A DNA stretch of 64,000 nt. It comes from Candidatus Thioglobus sp. GTDB lineage: Bacteria > Pseudomonadota > Gammaproteobacteria > PS1 > Pseudothioglobaceae. Numbering within the stretch: position 1 is the first letter of the stretch; every line of letters starts with the position of its first letter. The DNA is taken from assembly GCA_028228555.1 (NCBI GenBank), contig JAOJBP010000003.1, positions 30,480 to 94,479 of the forward strand, given 5' to 3'. Below are positions 16,937 through 25,476 of this stretch, piece by piece. The position numbers and the translations under genes were made by a program. The notes under the pieces are model-generated. The model saw only the letters and a list, made by a program, of their open reading frames with translations, did not search any database and had not been told where the DNA came from.

Positions 16937-17338
16937 TTAATCTCCAAATACTACTAAACGATCACTCTGAATACCTGCTTCAATTAACTGGCCTAGGCCA
17001 GAAATTCTGAATGCAGGATGAAGGTTGTTTCCTTCAATTGAGTTCTTAGTTGCTTCTGATTCGTCAAGCATTCCTCGACGAAGTGCAGCAGCAATACAAA
17101 CTACTAATTCAGGTTCACCATCAGCATCTTTAATATTTAAAGAAGCCCAGTTATTTACAACATGGCGATCATCTTGTGGTGGGAAAGTAAAACGAGATGC
17201 GTTATTTACACCATCATGGTAGAAAAAAACACGCATAATCTCGTGGCCATTTTCAATTGCCGCTTTGGCAAATTGAAAAGCCGTATCAGAAGCTTGATGC
17301 TGGTACGGACCTTCGTTAACTTGAATTGCAAACTTCAT
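16937..17338 (-). CDS. dsrE: DsrE, persulfide-forming subunit of the DsrEFH sulfurtransferase
   Basis: TusD/DsrE-family protein of 133 residues. The start MKFAIQVNEGPYQHQASDTA and RVFFYHDGVNNAS are typical. The active-site cysteine is in ELVVCIAAALRRGML (about residue 81), the position of the sulfur-binding cysteine in the family. The fold ends GLGQLIEAGIQSDRLVVFGD. It follows dsrB by 11 bases and is tightly linked to dsrF. It receives sulfur from upstream transferases (none encoded in this window) and passes it to DsrC. Confidence 0.95.
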   Translation of the reverse strand: MKFAIQVNEGPYQHQASDTAFQFAKAAIENGHEIMRVFFYHDGVNNASRFTFPPQDDRHVVNNWASLNIKDADGEPELVVCIAAALRRGMLDESEATKNSIEGNNLHPAFRISGLGQLIEAGIQSDRLVVFGD

Positions 17339-17349
17339 CTTAAAATTCC

Positions 17350-18426
17350 TTAGAAGCGAATGTGTGCAGAAGAGTTAAGCTGGTGACGTGAACCTTTCCA
17401 ATCATTGATATGGAATTTAGTAAACGGCAATCCAGTCTTCTGGAAGAATGCTGGCCAACCGATACGCTCAACCCACTCTCCAACTCTTTCCCAGTCACGT
17501 GCGTCTTCTTTATAAACGCTCAAGATGTTCTTAACAACTGCACCAACTTCCGGCCATCTTGGCGGATTGTTAGGTAGGTTAGAAGCAACTAGCTTATGGA
17601 ATGAAGGCTTAGATCTCGCATTAGAGTTCTTACCACCAATCCATAAAGCAATCTTAGAATGCTCAGGATCGTTAATCTGCATTGGAGGACAAGGTGGGAA
17701 ACATGCACCACAACAGATACATTTCTTCTCATCAACTTCTAAAGTAGGCTTACCATTTACCATTGCAGGACGAATCGCAGCAACTGGACAACGGGCAACA
17801 ACTGTAGGACGCTCACAAACCATAGATACTAAATCATGGTTAATCTTAGGCGGCTTAGTATGCTGGATGTTAAGTGCGATATCACCTTGACCACCACAGT
17901 TAATCTGACAACATGAAGTTGTCATATGAACACGGTTAGGCATCTCTTCACGAGTAAATTCTTCGTGCATCTCATCCATTAACGATTTAACAACACCAGA
18001 AGCATCAGTACCTGGAATATCACAGTGTAACCAACCTTGAGTATGAGAAATCATTGTTACTGATGGGCCAGTACCACCGACTGGGAAGCCTGCTTCTGTC
18101 AATGCTGATACTAATGGTTCAACTTTAGAACCGTCTGCAACCATGAATTCAACATTTGAGCGCATAGTGAAACGAACAAAGCCATCTGCATATTCATCAG
18201 CAATATCTGCTAATTTTTTAATTGTATACACGTCCATTTGACGTGCCGTACCACAACGAACAGTGTAAATTTCTTCATTGTTCTTTGAAGTGTGTCGTAA
18301 AACACCGGCGCGAGGACGGTCATGATATGCCCATTGACCATAATTACGGCGCATAGTTGGGTGCATGTATTGAATAGGATCTGGACATCCAGATTCGATA
18401 GGCATTCTAGGTGCTGCTTTAGCCAT
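17350..18426 (-). CDS. dsrB: DsrB, beta subunit of reverse dissimilatory sulfite reductase
   Basis: A 358-residue subunit. It opens with RMPIESGCPDPIQYMHPTMRRNYGQWAYHD, and the sirohaem/[4Fe-4S] region is at HMTTSCCQINCGGQGDIALN. A ferredoxin insert has KKCICCGACFPPCPPMQIND. The C-terminal part has PRWPEVGAVVKNIL and RIGWPAFFQKTGLPFTKFH. With DsrA it forms the alpha2beta2 enzyme that oxidises DsrC-bound sulfur to sulfite in the cytoplasm. It follows dsrA after 67 bases that hold a small hairpin and a good AAGGAG ribosome site. Confidence 0.97.
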   Translation of the reverse strand: MAKAAPRMPIESGCPDPIQYMHPTMRRNYGQWAYHDRPRAGVLRHTSKNNEEIYTVRCGTARQMDVYTIKKLADIADEYADGFVRFTMRSNVEFMVADGSKVEPLVSALTEAGFPVGGTGPSVTMISHTQGWLHCDIPGTDASGVVKSLMDEMHEEFTREEMPNRVHMTTSCCQINCGGQGDIALNIQHTKPPKINHDLVSMVCERPTVVARCPVAAIRPAMVNGKPTLEVDEKKCICCGACFPPCPPMQINDPEHSKIALWIGGKNSNARSKPSFHKLVASNLPNNPPRWPEVGAVVKNILSVYKEDARDWERVGEWVERIGWPAFFQKTGLPFTKFHINDWKGSRHQLNSSAHIRF

Positions 18427-18451
18427 TTTTTTACTCCTTGTTATGTAATCA

Positions 18452-18467
18452 GGTGAATTTAATCACC
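18452..18467 (-). other. Small hairpin in the dsrA-dsrB gap
   Basis: GGTGA and TCACC arms flank six AT bases (18452-18467), 26 bases after the dsrA stop, with no strong U-tract. It may be an RNA-processing or stabilising hairpin rather than a terminator. Seen directly; role is inference. Confidence 0.4.
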
Positions 18468-18493
18468 CAAAAATTATATTCTTTTATTGATTA

Positions 18494-19798
18494 TTAAGCG
18501 TTTGCTTCAGCTTTATTTTCAAACCATTTAACAGCTTCTTCGTCCCAATCATCCATACGAACGTATGAAGAAGTACGAGTTTCGTTAATCATGTTTGGAT
18601 CTACTTTAATGCCAATACCTTCTAAGAAGTTAACAACACCAACACGTTCAATCATTTCACCTGTGCGTTCGTGCTCTAATGCATTTTCAGCAAAGAAGTC
18701 AACTACTTCGCCTGCTAAATCTTCGATTGCCTCTAGGTCATCAGCAGTATCCATCTTCATAAATGGAACAACAACAGAACCGAACAAATCACCGATCTTC
18801 AATGTACGCTTACCACCCATAATAATCATAACGCCTTTATCATCACCAGTAGCTAAGATAGGCTCAACGTCGCCTTCAGAGATGTACTTATGAGTTAGTG
18901 GAGAAGTAACATTTAAACAATGCATACACTTAACACAGTTTTTATTATCAATTGTTAGTGAGTTATCAGCATTTACTTTCATTGCTGAAGTAGGACAACG
19001 ACCTGTAATATTATCAACTACATAGTCCATTCCTTTATCTTCAACCATTGCTTTCCATAAGTCTTGGTTGATTTTAATATCATCTCTCCAAGTACCGATA
19101 GTTGCGAAGTCTGCACGTTGTACTGAGTTCATACAATCGTTAGCACAACCTGAAACTTTAAATTTCATTTTGTATGGTAATGCTGGACGGTGCATATCAT
19201 CTAAGAATGCATTTACAAGTGTTCTAAGAACTGCTTGCTCATTTACATTTGACATTTCACAACGTGAAGCACCAACACAAGACATACCTGTGCGTACTGC
19301 TGGACCTGCACCACCTAAGTCAAAACCGTAATCATTAAACGTGTTAAAGATTGTTTGAGTTGTCTCTTCAGTAGCACCTTGTAACATGATGTCGCCTGAC
19401 TGACCGTGGAATGCGATTAAGCCAGAACCACCGTTATCAGTAAACATATCACACATATCTCTTAAAAGAGTTGATGTGTAATGCATACCTGCTGGTGGTT
19501 GAATACGTAATGTGTGGAATTCGCCTGCAGCAGGGAATTTATAGTCACCATTGTCGTCTTTTAATTCGTTAAAACGTGGAATAATACCGCCACCATAACC
19601 GATAACACCAACTGTTCCACCTTTCCAATAACCTTTTTTAGTTACGTAAGATGTTTCAAGTGTACCTAATACATCACGTGCCATATCAGCACCTGCATGG
19701 GTATCGTTCGCTAGTCGCTTAAGACCTGTTACAAATGAAGGCCATGGACCGTTTTCCAACTCATCAAGGTTGGGTGTGTTATATAGCTCTTTTGCCAT
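18494..19798 (-). CDS. dsrA: DsrA, alpha subunit of reverse dissimilatory sulfite reductase
   Basis: A 434-residue catalytic subunit. The sirohaem-[4Fe-4S] ligands are visible as CVGASRCEMSNVN and KVSGCANDCMNSVQ, with VGVIGYGGGIIPRFNE and RIQPPAGMHYTSTLLRDMC upstream. A ferredoxin domain with CVKCMHCLNVTSPL and C in GRCPTSAMKV is in place. The C-terminal domain has EHERTGEMIERVGVVNFLEGI. It is first in the dsr operon, with GGAG before the ATG. The sequence is of the oxidative sulfur-bacterial type by operon context (dsrEFH and dsrL occur with rDsr). Confidence 0.97.
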   Translation of the reverse strand: MAKELYNTPNLDELENGPWPSFVTGLKRLANDTHAGADMARDVLGTLETSYVTKKGYWKGGTVGVIGYGGGIIPRFNELKDDNGDYKFPAAGEFHTLRIQPPAGMHYTSTLLRDMCDMFTDNGGSGLIAFHGQSGDIMLQGATEETTQTIFNTFNDYGFDLGGAGPAVRTGMSCVGASRCEMSNVNEQAVLRTLVNAFLDDMHRPALPYKMKFKVSGCANDCMNSVQRADFATIGTWRDDIKINQDLWKAMVEDKGMDYVVDNITGRCPTSAMKVNADNSLTIDNKNCVKCMHCLNVTSPLTHKYISEGDVEPILATGDDKGVMIIMGGKRTLKIGDLFGSVVVPFMKMDTADDLEAIEDLAGEVVDFFAENALEHERTGEMIERVGVVNFLEGIGIKVDPNMINETRTSSYVRMDDWDEEAVKWFENKAEANA

Positions 19799-19830
19799 TT
19801 TTGTTTCTCCAGTATATTAATAAATCTCAG

Positions 19831-19845
19831 AAAACACAGTGTTTT
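19831..19845. promoter_or_regulatory. Palindrome in the dsrA leader
   Basis: AAAACAC-A-GTGTTTT is a perfect 7+1+7 dyad. It extends imperfectly outward with CTC/GAG. It lies 33 bases upstream of the dsrA start and downstream of the candidate -10 box, so it would be transcribed. Possible repressor operator or leader hairpin. Confidence 0.5.
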
Positions 19846-19864
19846 AGAGATGTGAACGGGTCAA

Positions 19865-19870
19865 ATTATA
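19865..19870 (-). promoter_or_regulatory. Candidate -10 box of the dsr operon
   Basis: TATAAT on the minus strand, about 67 bases before the dsrA ATG. No recognisable TTGACA-like -35 box lies 16-18 bases upstream; that space is taken by a dyad, which suggests an activator-dependent promoter. Confidence 0.5.
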
Positions 19871-19885
19871 CTTAAATGCAAGGAA

Positions 19886-19908
19886 ATACCACTGTTTTAT
19901 AGTGATAT
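19886..19908. promoter_or_regulatory. Dyad overlapping the dsrA -35 region
   Basis: ATACCACT and AGTGATAT form 8-base arms with one mismatch around seven bases. Its centre is about 39 bases upstream of the start point predicted from the -10 box, the usual place for an activator that touches RNA polymerase. Candidate operator; the binding protein is unknown. Confidence 0.45.
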
Positions 19909-19953
19909 CTTCAGCTATCCCTTAGGGGGTATATATAAGTTTTTTAGATAAAA

Positions 19954-19972
19954 AGTCTACTCTGAGAAGAGT
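19954..19972 (-). terminator. Terminator after gltD
   Basis: ACTCT-GAGA-AGAGT (19959-19972) forms a compact hairpin directly after the gltD stop. On the minus strand it is followed by AGAC and five T. The plus strand also has a T-run, so it may work both ways. It separates gltD from the dsr operon. Confidence 0.65.
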
Positions 19973-19977
19973 TTTTT

Positions 19978-21411
19978 TTAAGAGAGGTATTCATGAGTTC
20001 GCTTGGCAACACCGCGTCCTTCATCGATTGCCCAAACGACTAAAGACTGGCCACGACGACAATCGCCCGCAGTAAAGATGCCTTCTTGTGATGTTTGATA
20101 TTGACCATAGTTAGCTTTGTAATTACCTCGATCGTCTAATTCAATTTTCGCATCATCGCTGACATAATGCTCTGGTGACACAAAACCCATTGATAATAAT
20201 ACTAGCTGAGCTTCCCAAGTTTTTTCACTGCCAGAAATTTCAGTTAACTGACCATCATGGAACTCTACGTTTACAGTGATAAGGCCTGTTAAAGCACCAT
20301 CTTTATCTTTAGTAAATGACTTAGTCATAAGTTGATATTGTCTCGGATCTTCACCAAAGGCTAATTTAGCCTCTGCATGTCCATAATCAACACGATAAAT
20401 CAAAGGCCAAAGTGGCCATGGATTGTTGTCTGAACGCTCAATAGGTGGCTGGCTCATCAACTCAAAATTAACCACAGACTTAGCGCCTTGGCGAATTGCT
20501 GTACCGATACAGTCAGTACCTGTATCACCACCACCAATAACAATAACATTCTTACCTTTGGCTGATAAATTTGAATCATCTGCAAGTCCAGTATCTAGCA
20601 AACTTTTCGTATTAGCAGTTAAATACTCCATTGCCCGATGGACGCCTTTGGCATCACGATTTTCAACAGGCAACTTTCTAGCTTCAGTAGCACCTGTTGT
20701 TAATATAACGGCATCAAAATCTTGTTGCAATGCTTGAATAGTAATATCCTTACCAACATTAACATTGGTAATAAATTCAATGCCGCAATCTTTCATGAGA
20801 TTAACACGACGATCCACAACATCTTTACCCAATTTCATATTTGGAATACCATACATTAATAAGCCACCAATGCGATCATCGCGCTCAAAAACACTAACAC
20901 TATGCCCTAATTTATTAAGCTCGTCAGCTGCAGCTAAACCTGCAGGGCCAGAACCTATAATAGCTACTGATTTTCCTGTTTTAAATTCAGCATCGTATGG
21001 CTTAACCCATCCTTGTTCAAAACCTTTATCGATAATCGCCTGTTCAATATTTTTAATAGTAACAGCAGGGTTGTTAATTCCAAGAACACAAGAGCCTTCA
21101 CAAGGTGCTGGGCAAACACGTCCTGTAAATTCTGGAAAGTTGTTAGTTTTTAATAATCTAGATAAAGCTTCTTCCCACTTATCGTTATAGACAAGATCAT
21201 TCCACTCAGGAATTAAATTGTTAATTGGACAGCCATTATCTGACTGGCAAAAAGGTACACCGCAATCCATACATCGAGCACCCTGTTCTTTTAGATGCGG
21301 CTCATCATGATCACCTGTAAAAATTTCACCATAATCCTTTAGTCGCAAATCAATCGGGCGATAAGCCTCTGTTTTTCTATCAAATTCTTTAAAGCCAGTT
21401 ACCTTTCCCAT
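19978..21411 (-). CDS. gltD: Glutamate synthase (NADPH) small subunit
   Basis: A 477-residue FAD/NAD(P) iron-sulfur flavoprotein that supplies electrons to the GltB large subunit. The N-terminal cluster ligands are at [21 protein letters not shown] and [15 protein letters not shown]. The FAD site is [21 protein letters not shown], the NADPH site [18 protein letters not shown], and the C-terminus has [19 protein letters not shown]. Length is normal. No gltB is adjacent: the neighbours are dsrA downstream (beyond a terminator) and divergent rplS. It is the closest relative of DsrL in the window, and its placement next to dsr is worth comparing between genomes. Confidence 0.94.
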   Translation of the reverse strand: MGKVTGFKEFDRKTEAYRPIDLRLKDYGEIFTGDHDEPHLKEQGARCMDCGVPFCQSDNGCPINNLIPEWNDLVYNDKWEEALSRLLKTNNFPEFTGRVCPAPCEGSCVLGINNPAVTIKNIEQAIIDKGFEQGWVKPYDAEFKTGKSVAIIGSGPAGLAAADELNKLGHSVSVFERDDRIGGLLMYGIPNMKLGKDVVDRRVNLMKDCGIEFITNVNVGKDITIQALQQDFDAVILTTGATEARKLPVENRDAKGVHRAMEYLTANTKSLLDTGLADDSNLSAKGKNVIVIGGGDTGTDCIGTAIRQGAKSVVNFELMSQPPIERSDNNPWPLWPLIYRVDYGHAEAKLAFGEDPRQYQLMTKSFTKDKDGALTGLITVNVEFHDGQLTEISGSEKTWEAQLVLLSMGFVSPEHYVSDDAKIELDDRGNYKANYGQYQTSQEGIFTAGDCRRGQSLVVWAIDEGRGVAKRTHEYLS

Positions 21412-21495
21412 TTCAAAAAATGCATAAATATAAAGCTTTCAATTATGCCATATTTGCTCTAAAAATGCATCTATAAAAAAGATGGGATAGTTTGT

Positions 21496-21524
21496 TTGCC
21501 TGAAGCAATGTTTGACTGTATAAT
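21496..21524 (+). promoter_or_regulatory. Promoter of rplS
   Basis: TTGCCT (21496-21501), a 17-base spacer and TATAAT (21519-21524) form a good sigma-70 promoter 40 bases before the rplS start. The leader contains AAGGATAAG as ribosome site. Confidence 0.7.
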
Positions 21525-21564
21525 TGCCTTTTTTTAAGAAACAAATATTTAAGGATAAGTTCAA

Positions 21565-21915
21565 ATGAATTTAATTGATCAAATTGAAAGTGAACAGCTT
21601 CGAGACGACATTCCTGCTTTTTCAGCAGGCGACACAATTATCGTACAAGTAAAGGTTCGTGAAGGTGATCGTGAAAGATTGCAGGCATTCGAAGGTGTTG
21701 TTATTGGTAAGAAAAATCGTGGAATTGGTTCAGCATTTACAGTGAGAAAAATGTCTCATGGTGAGGGCGTTGAAAGAGTTTTCCAAACACATTCTAAAAT
21801 GATTGATTCTGTTGAAGTTAAGCGTCGTGGTAAAGTTCGTCAAGCGAAACTTTATTACCTTCGTGAACTTACTGGTAAGAAAGCAAGAATTAAAGAAAAA
21901 TTGGCGACTAGATAA
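21565..21915 (+). CDS. rplS: Ribosomal protein L19
   Basis: A 116-residue protein of the large subunit near the 30S interface. It reads [60 protein letters not shown] and [20 protein letters not shown], matching the family throughout. AAGGATAAG precedes the ATG. It has its own promoter and terminator, while in most gammaproteobacteria it is the last gene of rpsP-rimM-trmD-rplS; here the upstream gene is the divergent gltD. Confidence 0.97.
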   Translation: MNLIDQIESEQLRDDIPAFSAGDTIIVQVKVREGDRERLQAFEGVVIGKKNRGIGSAFTVRKMSHGEGVERVFQTHSKMIDSVEVKRRGKVRQAKLYYLRELTGKKARIKEKLATR

Positions 21916-21935
21916 GTTTCTCTACTTTTTCTTTC

Positions 21936-21964
21936 AAATACCGGCGTCTAGTCGGTATTTTTTT
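21936..21964 (+). terminator. Terminator after rplS
   Basis: AAATACCG and CGGTATTT arms (21936-21943 and 21953-21960) enclose nine bases and are followed by a run of T to 21964. It lies 20 bases after the rplS stop and closes a single-gene transcription unit. Confidence 0.85.
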
Positions 21965-21979
21965 GTCTAAAATTTAGAT

Positions 21980-22858
21980 ATGGAAAATAATATCCACCTT
22001 ATTGAACAATTCCTCGATCATTACTGGCTATCTTCAGGCGCCAGTAAAAATACCTTATCTGCATATCGATCTGATTTAATGCTATATTCGAAATGGTTAG
22101 ATAAAATATCTATAGAAAGTTCTAGTGATACTAGTATTCTTAAATATTTTCAATATCGACAGATTAGCCCTTCTACTCAAGCGCGAATTCTTACTTGTTT
22201 TAGAATTTTTTATCAATATTTAGTATCTCAAAAACTTACAAGTATCAATCCAACGGCCAAGCTTCATCACCCAAAACAAGTACAAAAATTACCTGTTTTT
22301 TTAAGTATCAAGGAGGTTGAAAAACTTCTAGATGCACCTGACCAGAAAACCATTTTTGGTATGAGAGATCGAGCAATGCTAGAGCTTTTATACTCTTGCG
22401 GATTGCGTGTTACTGAACTTGTTAGCCTGGAATATCATCATATTAATATCAATGACGAATATATTCGAATTTTAGGCAAGGGAAATAAAGAACGATTCTT
22501 GCCAATGGGTGATTTAGCGATAGAATACCTTTCTCAATATGAAAAAGAAGCTCGCCCATTTTTAATTAAAAAAGGTCAAACTGATGGATACTTCTTGTCT
22601 AATCGAGGCAGTAATATGAGTCGTCAAAATTTCTTTTACATGATTAAATCTTATGCTAAAAAAGCAGGAATTGACAAAACACTTTCTCCGCACAGCTTAA
22701 GACATGCATTTGCAACCCATTTAGTACAACAGGGTGCAGATCTAAGAAGTGTACAACTCATGCTTGGCCATAGTGATATTTCAACGACACAGATATATAC
22801 TCACATTCAAAATGTCCAGCTGAAATCGCAACATAGCAAACATCACCCAAGAGGCTAA
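21980..22858 (+). CDS. xerD: Tyrosine recombinase XerD
   Basis: Site-specific recombinase (292 residues) that with XerC resolves chromosome dimers at dif under FtsK control. The N-terminal SAM-like core-binding domain (about 1-90) includes LSAYRSDLMLYSKWL. The catalytic residues are Arg in LYSCGLRVTELVSL, Lys in GKGNKERFLPMG, HSLRHAFATHLVQQGADLRS, the late LGHSD and the Tyr nucleophile in STTQIYTHIQ. The end KHHPRG is XerD-like rather than XerC-like. No mobile-element genes adjoin it, so it is the housekeeping enzyme. It is convergent with glcB. Confidence 0.93.
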   Translation: MENNIHLIEQFLDHYWLSSGASKNTLSAYRSDLMLYSKWLDKISIESSSDTSILKYFQYRQISPSTQARILTCFRIFYQYLVSQKLTSINPTAKLHHPKQVQKLPVFLSIKEVEKLLDAPDQKTIFGMRDRAMLELLYSCGLRVTELVSLEYHHININDEYIRILGKGNKERFLPMGDLAIEYLSQYEKEARPFLIKKGQTDGYFLSNRGSNMSRQNFFYMIKSYAKKAGIDKTLSPHSLRHAFATHLVQQGADLRSVQLMLGHSDISTTQIYTHIQNVQLKSQHSKHHPRG

Positions 22859-22877
22859 GTTTACTTATGATGTAGAC

Positions 22878-25001
22878 TTATAAAGATAGCTCAGCTAATC
22901 TTTTTTGTCGATACTCTTTCAAAGTTGATTCGGTATAACCGTTTGGCTCATTCACACCTCTATAAACTAAAGATAGTGCTGCATTAAATGCCATTCCATT
23001 ATAGCTTGGTGCCATATTTTGATACAGTGGATCATGTGCATTTTGTGCATCTACAACGAGTGCCATCTCTTTAAATACTTGCTTTATTTGCGCCTTACTG
23101 CAAATCTCATGATGCAGCCAATTAGCCATATGCTGGCTTGAAATCCTTAGCGTCGCCCTATCCTCCATTAGCCCTACTTGATCAATGTCCATAACTTTTG
23201 AACAGCCTACACCTTGATCAATCCAACGCACCACATAACCTAAGATACTTTGAGCATTGTTATTCAGTTCTGTCTTAATCTCATCCATGCTTAAAGTGCT
23301 GGTGGAGTCTAATATTGGAGCAAGCAATAAATCATGCTCATCAGTTTCCAGATGCTTTTTCATTAATTGTTGCTGTCTAGCGAAAACATCAAATCGATGA
23401 TAATGTGTCGCATGCAAGGTAGCAGCTGTTGGCGAAGGCACCCAGGCACAATTAGCACCTGCTTCTAAATGGCTAAGCTTACTCCCAAGCATTTCACGCA
23501 TTTGATCAGGTTGTGCCCACATACCTTTACCAATTTGTGCTTTTTTATACATGCCACAATCTAAACCAACTTGAACATTTAAAATCTCATAAGCTTTAAT
23601 CCATGGCTGATTTTTAATTTTCGCCTTAGGGAGCATAACTCCAGCTTGCATGCTGGTGTGTATCTCATCACCAGTGCGGTCAAGAAAACCTGTATTAATA
23701 AAAATTACCCGTTTAGCTGCTGCTTTAATACATGCTGCTAGGTTAACGCTTGTACGGCGCTCTTCATCCATAATGCCAATTTTAATTGTATTAGCTTTAA
23801 GTCCAAGAGCCTGCTCAACCCTTCCAAACAGCTTAACACTAAACGCCACTTCATCAGGGCCATGCATTTTAGGTTTAACAATATAAACATTGCCTTTTTT
23901 TGAATTAGCGCCTAAACGCTGAATATCATGCAGAGCGATTAACGTTGTTATTAATGCATCTAAAATACCTTCTGGCACTTCTTGATTATCTGGAGTTTTG
24001 ATTAAATCAGTTAGCATATGGTGCCCAACATTACGAACCAACATCAAACTACTTCCTGACAAAGTACCAGGCTTGCCTTTTGTATTTGTATAGCTTTTGT
24101 CTGAATTTACTCTTCTTACAACTGACTTCTCGCCTTTGTTAAATTTAATCTCTAAATCACGCTTCATTAGCCCTAAAAAGTTACGATAGGCATTAATTTT
24201 TTCTTCGCTAGAAACCGTAGCAACTGAATCTTCAAAATCAATAATAGTTGTTAATGCTGACTCCAAAAAGACATCTTGAATGCCTTTAGTGTCTGTATTG
24301 ATAACTAGTTCGATATGCAGATTATGGTGTTGAATTAAAATACTATGATCGGTACTACCAACAAAACTGTCTGAGTTTTTTAGCTGAGTTGTGCTCTTAT
24401 CATTTAATGTAAATACTGGTTCATTTGAGTTATTATCAATAGAAATAACTTGATCATAAGAGCCCGAACTTAGCGGAATTGCCTCGTCTAAAAAAGTGTT
24501 ACTCCAGCTGATGACTTGAGCGGCACGCTCGTCACCCTTGATTTTTCTATCGATAACATCACTACCATACAAGGTGTCATACAAGCTACCCCAGCGTGCA
24601 TTAAGAGCGTTAAGCGCAAAACGAGCACTGGAAATAGGTACCACTAATTGTGGTCCAGCTATTTTAGCAATCTCATCATCGACCTGATCTAGCTCAAGCT
24701 CGAAAGGGGTTGGTTTAGGTGATAGATAACCAATTTCTTCTAAGAATATTTTATAAGCTTGTAAATCAAATGGTCCAGTATTATCCTTATGCCACTTATC
24801 AATTTGAGATTGTAGCTTATCGCGTTGAAGCAATAAATCTTGATTTTCCTGAGTTAACTCGGAAACAATCGTTAATAATTTAGAGAAAAATTCATCTACC
24901 TTAATATCCAAACCCGGAAGAACTTCTTGCTCTATAAACTGATACAAGTTACGATCAACTTGGTAATCTGCTAAATTTTTATATCCTTCAACTAAAATCA
25001 T
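22878..25001 (-). CDS. glcB: Malate synthase G
   Basis: Condenses glyoxylate with acetyl-CoA to malate. The 707-residue length is that of the monomeric G isoform (about 720), much larger than AceB. Recognised by LNALNARWGSLYDTLYGSDV, DFEDSVATVSSEEK, MHGPDEVAFSVKLFGRVE, IGIMDEERRTSVNLAACI, VFINTGFLDRTGDEIHTSM, AGANCAWVPSPTAATLHA and late LRISSQHMANWLHH. It is the last gene of the glyoxylate block and overlaps the RraA-like gene by 4 bases. With AceA it completes the glyoxylate bypass, allowing growth or carbon salvage from C2 units alongside sulfur oxidation. Confidence 0.95.
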   Translation of the reverse strand: MILVEGYKNLADYQVDRNLYQFIEQEVLPGLDIKVDEFFSKLLTIVSELTQENQDLLLQRDKLQSQIDKWHKDNTGPFDLQAYKIFLEEIGYLSPKPTPFELELDQVDDEIAKIAGPQLVVPISSARFALNALNARWGSLYDTLYGSDVIDRKIKGDERAAQVISWSNTFLDEAIPLSSGSYDQVISIDNNSNEPVFTLNDKSTTQLKNSDSFVGSTDHSILIQHHNLHIELVINTDTKGIQDVFLESALTTIIDFEDSVATVSSEEKINAYRNFLGLMKRDLEIKFNKGEKSVVRRVNSDKSYTNTKGKPGTLSGSSLMLVRNVGHHMLTDLIKTPDNQEVPEGILDALITTLIALHDIQRLGANSKKGNVYIVKPKMHGPDEVAFSVKLFGRVEQALGLKANTIKIGIMDEERRTSVNLAACIKAAAKRVIFINTGFLDRTGDEIHTSMQAGVMLPKAKIKNQPWIKAYEILNVQVGLDCGMYKKAQIGKGMWAQPDQMREMLGSKLSHLEAGANCAWVPSPTAATLHATHYHRFDVFARQQQLMKKHLETDEHDLLLAPILDSTSTLSMDEIKTELNNNAQSILGYVVRWIDQGVGCSKVMDIDQVGLMEDRATLRISSQHMANWLHHEICSKAQIKQVFKEMALVVDAQNAHDPLYQNMAPSYNGMAFNAALSLVYRGVNEPNGYTESTLKEYRQKRLAELSL

Positions 25002-25471
25002 ACTAACTCCTTCACAATAATAACGCCATCTTGATCGGCATACAAATAATCCCCAGGGACAAAATTAACGCCAGAAAAACTTAAATTAAGACCCTTCTCT
25101 CCGACGCCCTTCTTAATACTTTTCAAAGGGTGCGTGCCCAAAGCACGAACCCCAATTAACATTTTATTAATCATCTCAGAATCTCTGATCAAGCCATAAA
25201 TAATAATGCCAGACCAATTATTTTTAACTGCTTTGGCAGCGAGCTGATCTCCCAACATGGCACAACGTTTTGAACCACCTGCATCTACCACTAAAACACC
25301 ACCCTGGCCATCAGTATCAAGCAGCTCTCTCACTAAAGAATTATCTTCAAAACACTTAATAGTATGGATAACACCAGAAAAATCGATCTTGGCACCATAA
25401 CCATTATAAATAGGCTCCAAATACTGGACATTAGGATGGAGTTGGTCTGAAATATCGCTGGTTTTTTGCAT
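24998..25471 (-). CDS. RraA-like protein / 4-hydroxy-4-methyl-2-oxoglutarate aldolase family
   Basis: A 157-residue member of the RraA/HMG-aldolase fold. Visible features are GVLVVDAGGSKRCAMLGDQL (about residues 59-78) followed by NNWSGIIIYGLIRDSEMI, the Gly-Asp and Arg-Asp pattern carrying substrate and metal contacts in the aldolases, and a C-terminal DYLYADQDGVIIV. True RraA proteins inhibit RNase E; aldolase members cleave HMG and also decarboxylate oxaloacetate. The retained RD pair and its place between aceK and glcB (5-base gap and 4-base overlap) suggest a metabolic role near oxaloacetate/glyoxylate. The choice between the two functions is open. Confidence 0.8.
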   Translation of the reverse strand: MQKTSDISDQLHPNVQYLEPIYNGYGAKIDFSGVIHTIKCFEDNSLVRELLDTDGQGGVLVVDAGGSKRCAMLGDQLAAKAVKNNWSGIIIYGLIRDSEMINKMLIGVRALGTHPLKSIKKGVGEKGLNLSFSGVNFVPGDYLYADQDGVIIVKELV

Positions 25472-25476
25472 ATAAG

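Noticed and set aside
21980..22858. XerD as a mobile-element integrase
   Set aside because: C-terminal HHPRG and STTQIYTH are those of housekeeping XerD, and there is no element, attachment repeat or cargo beside it.
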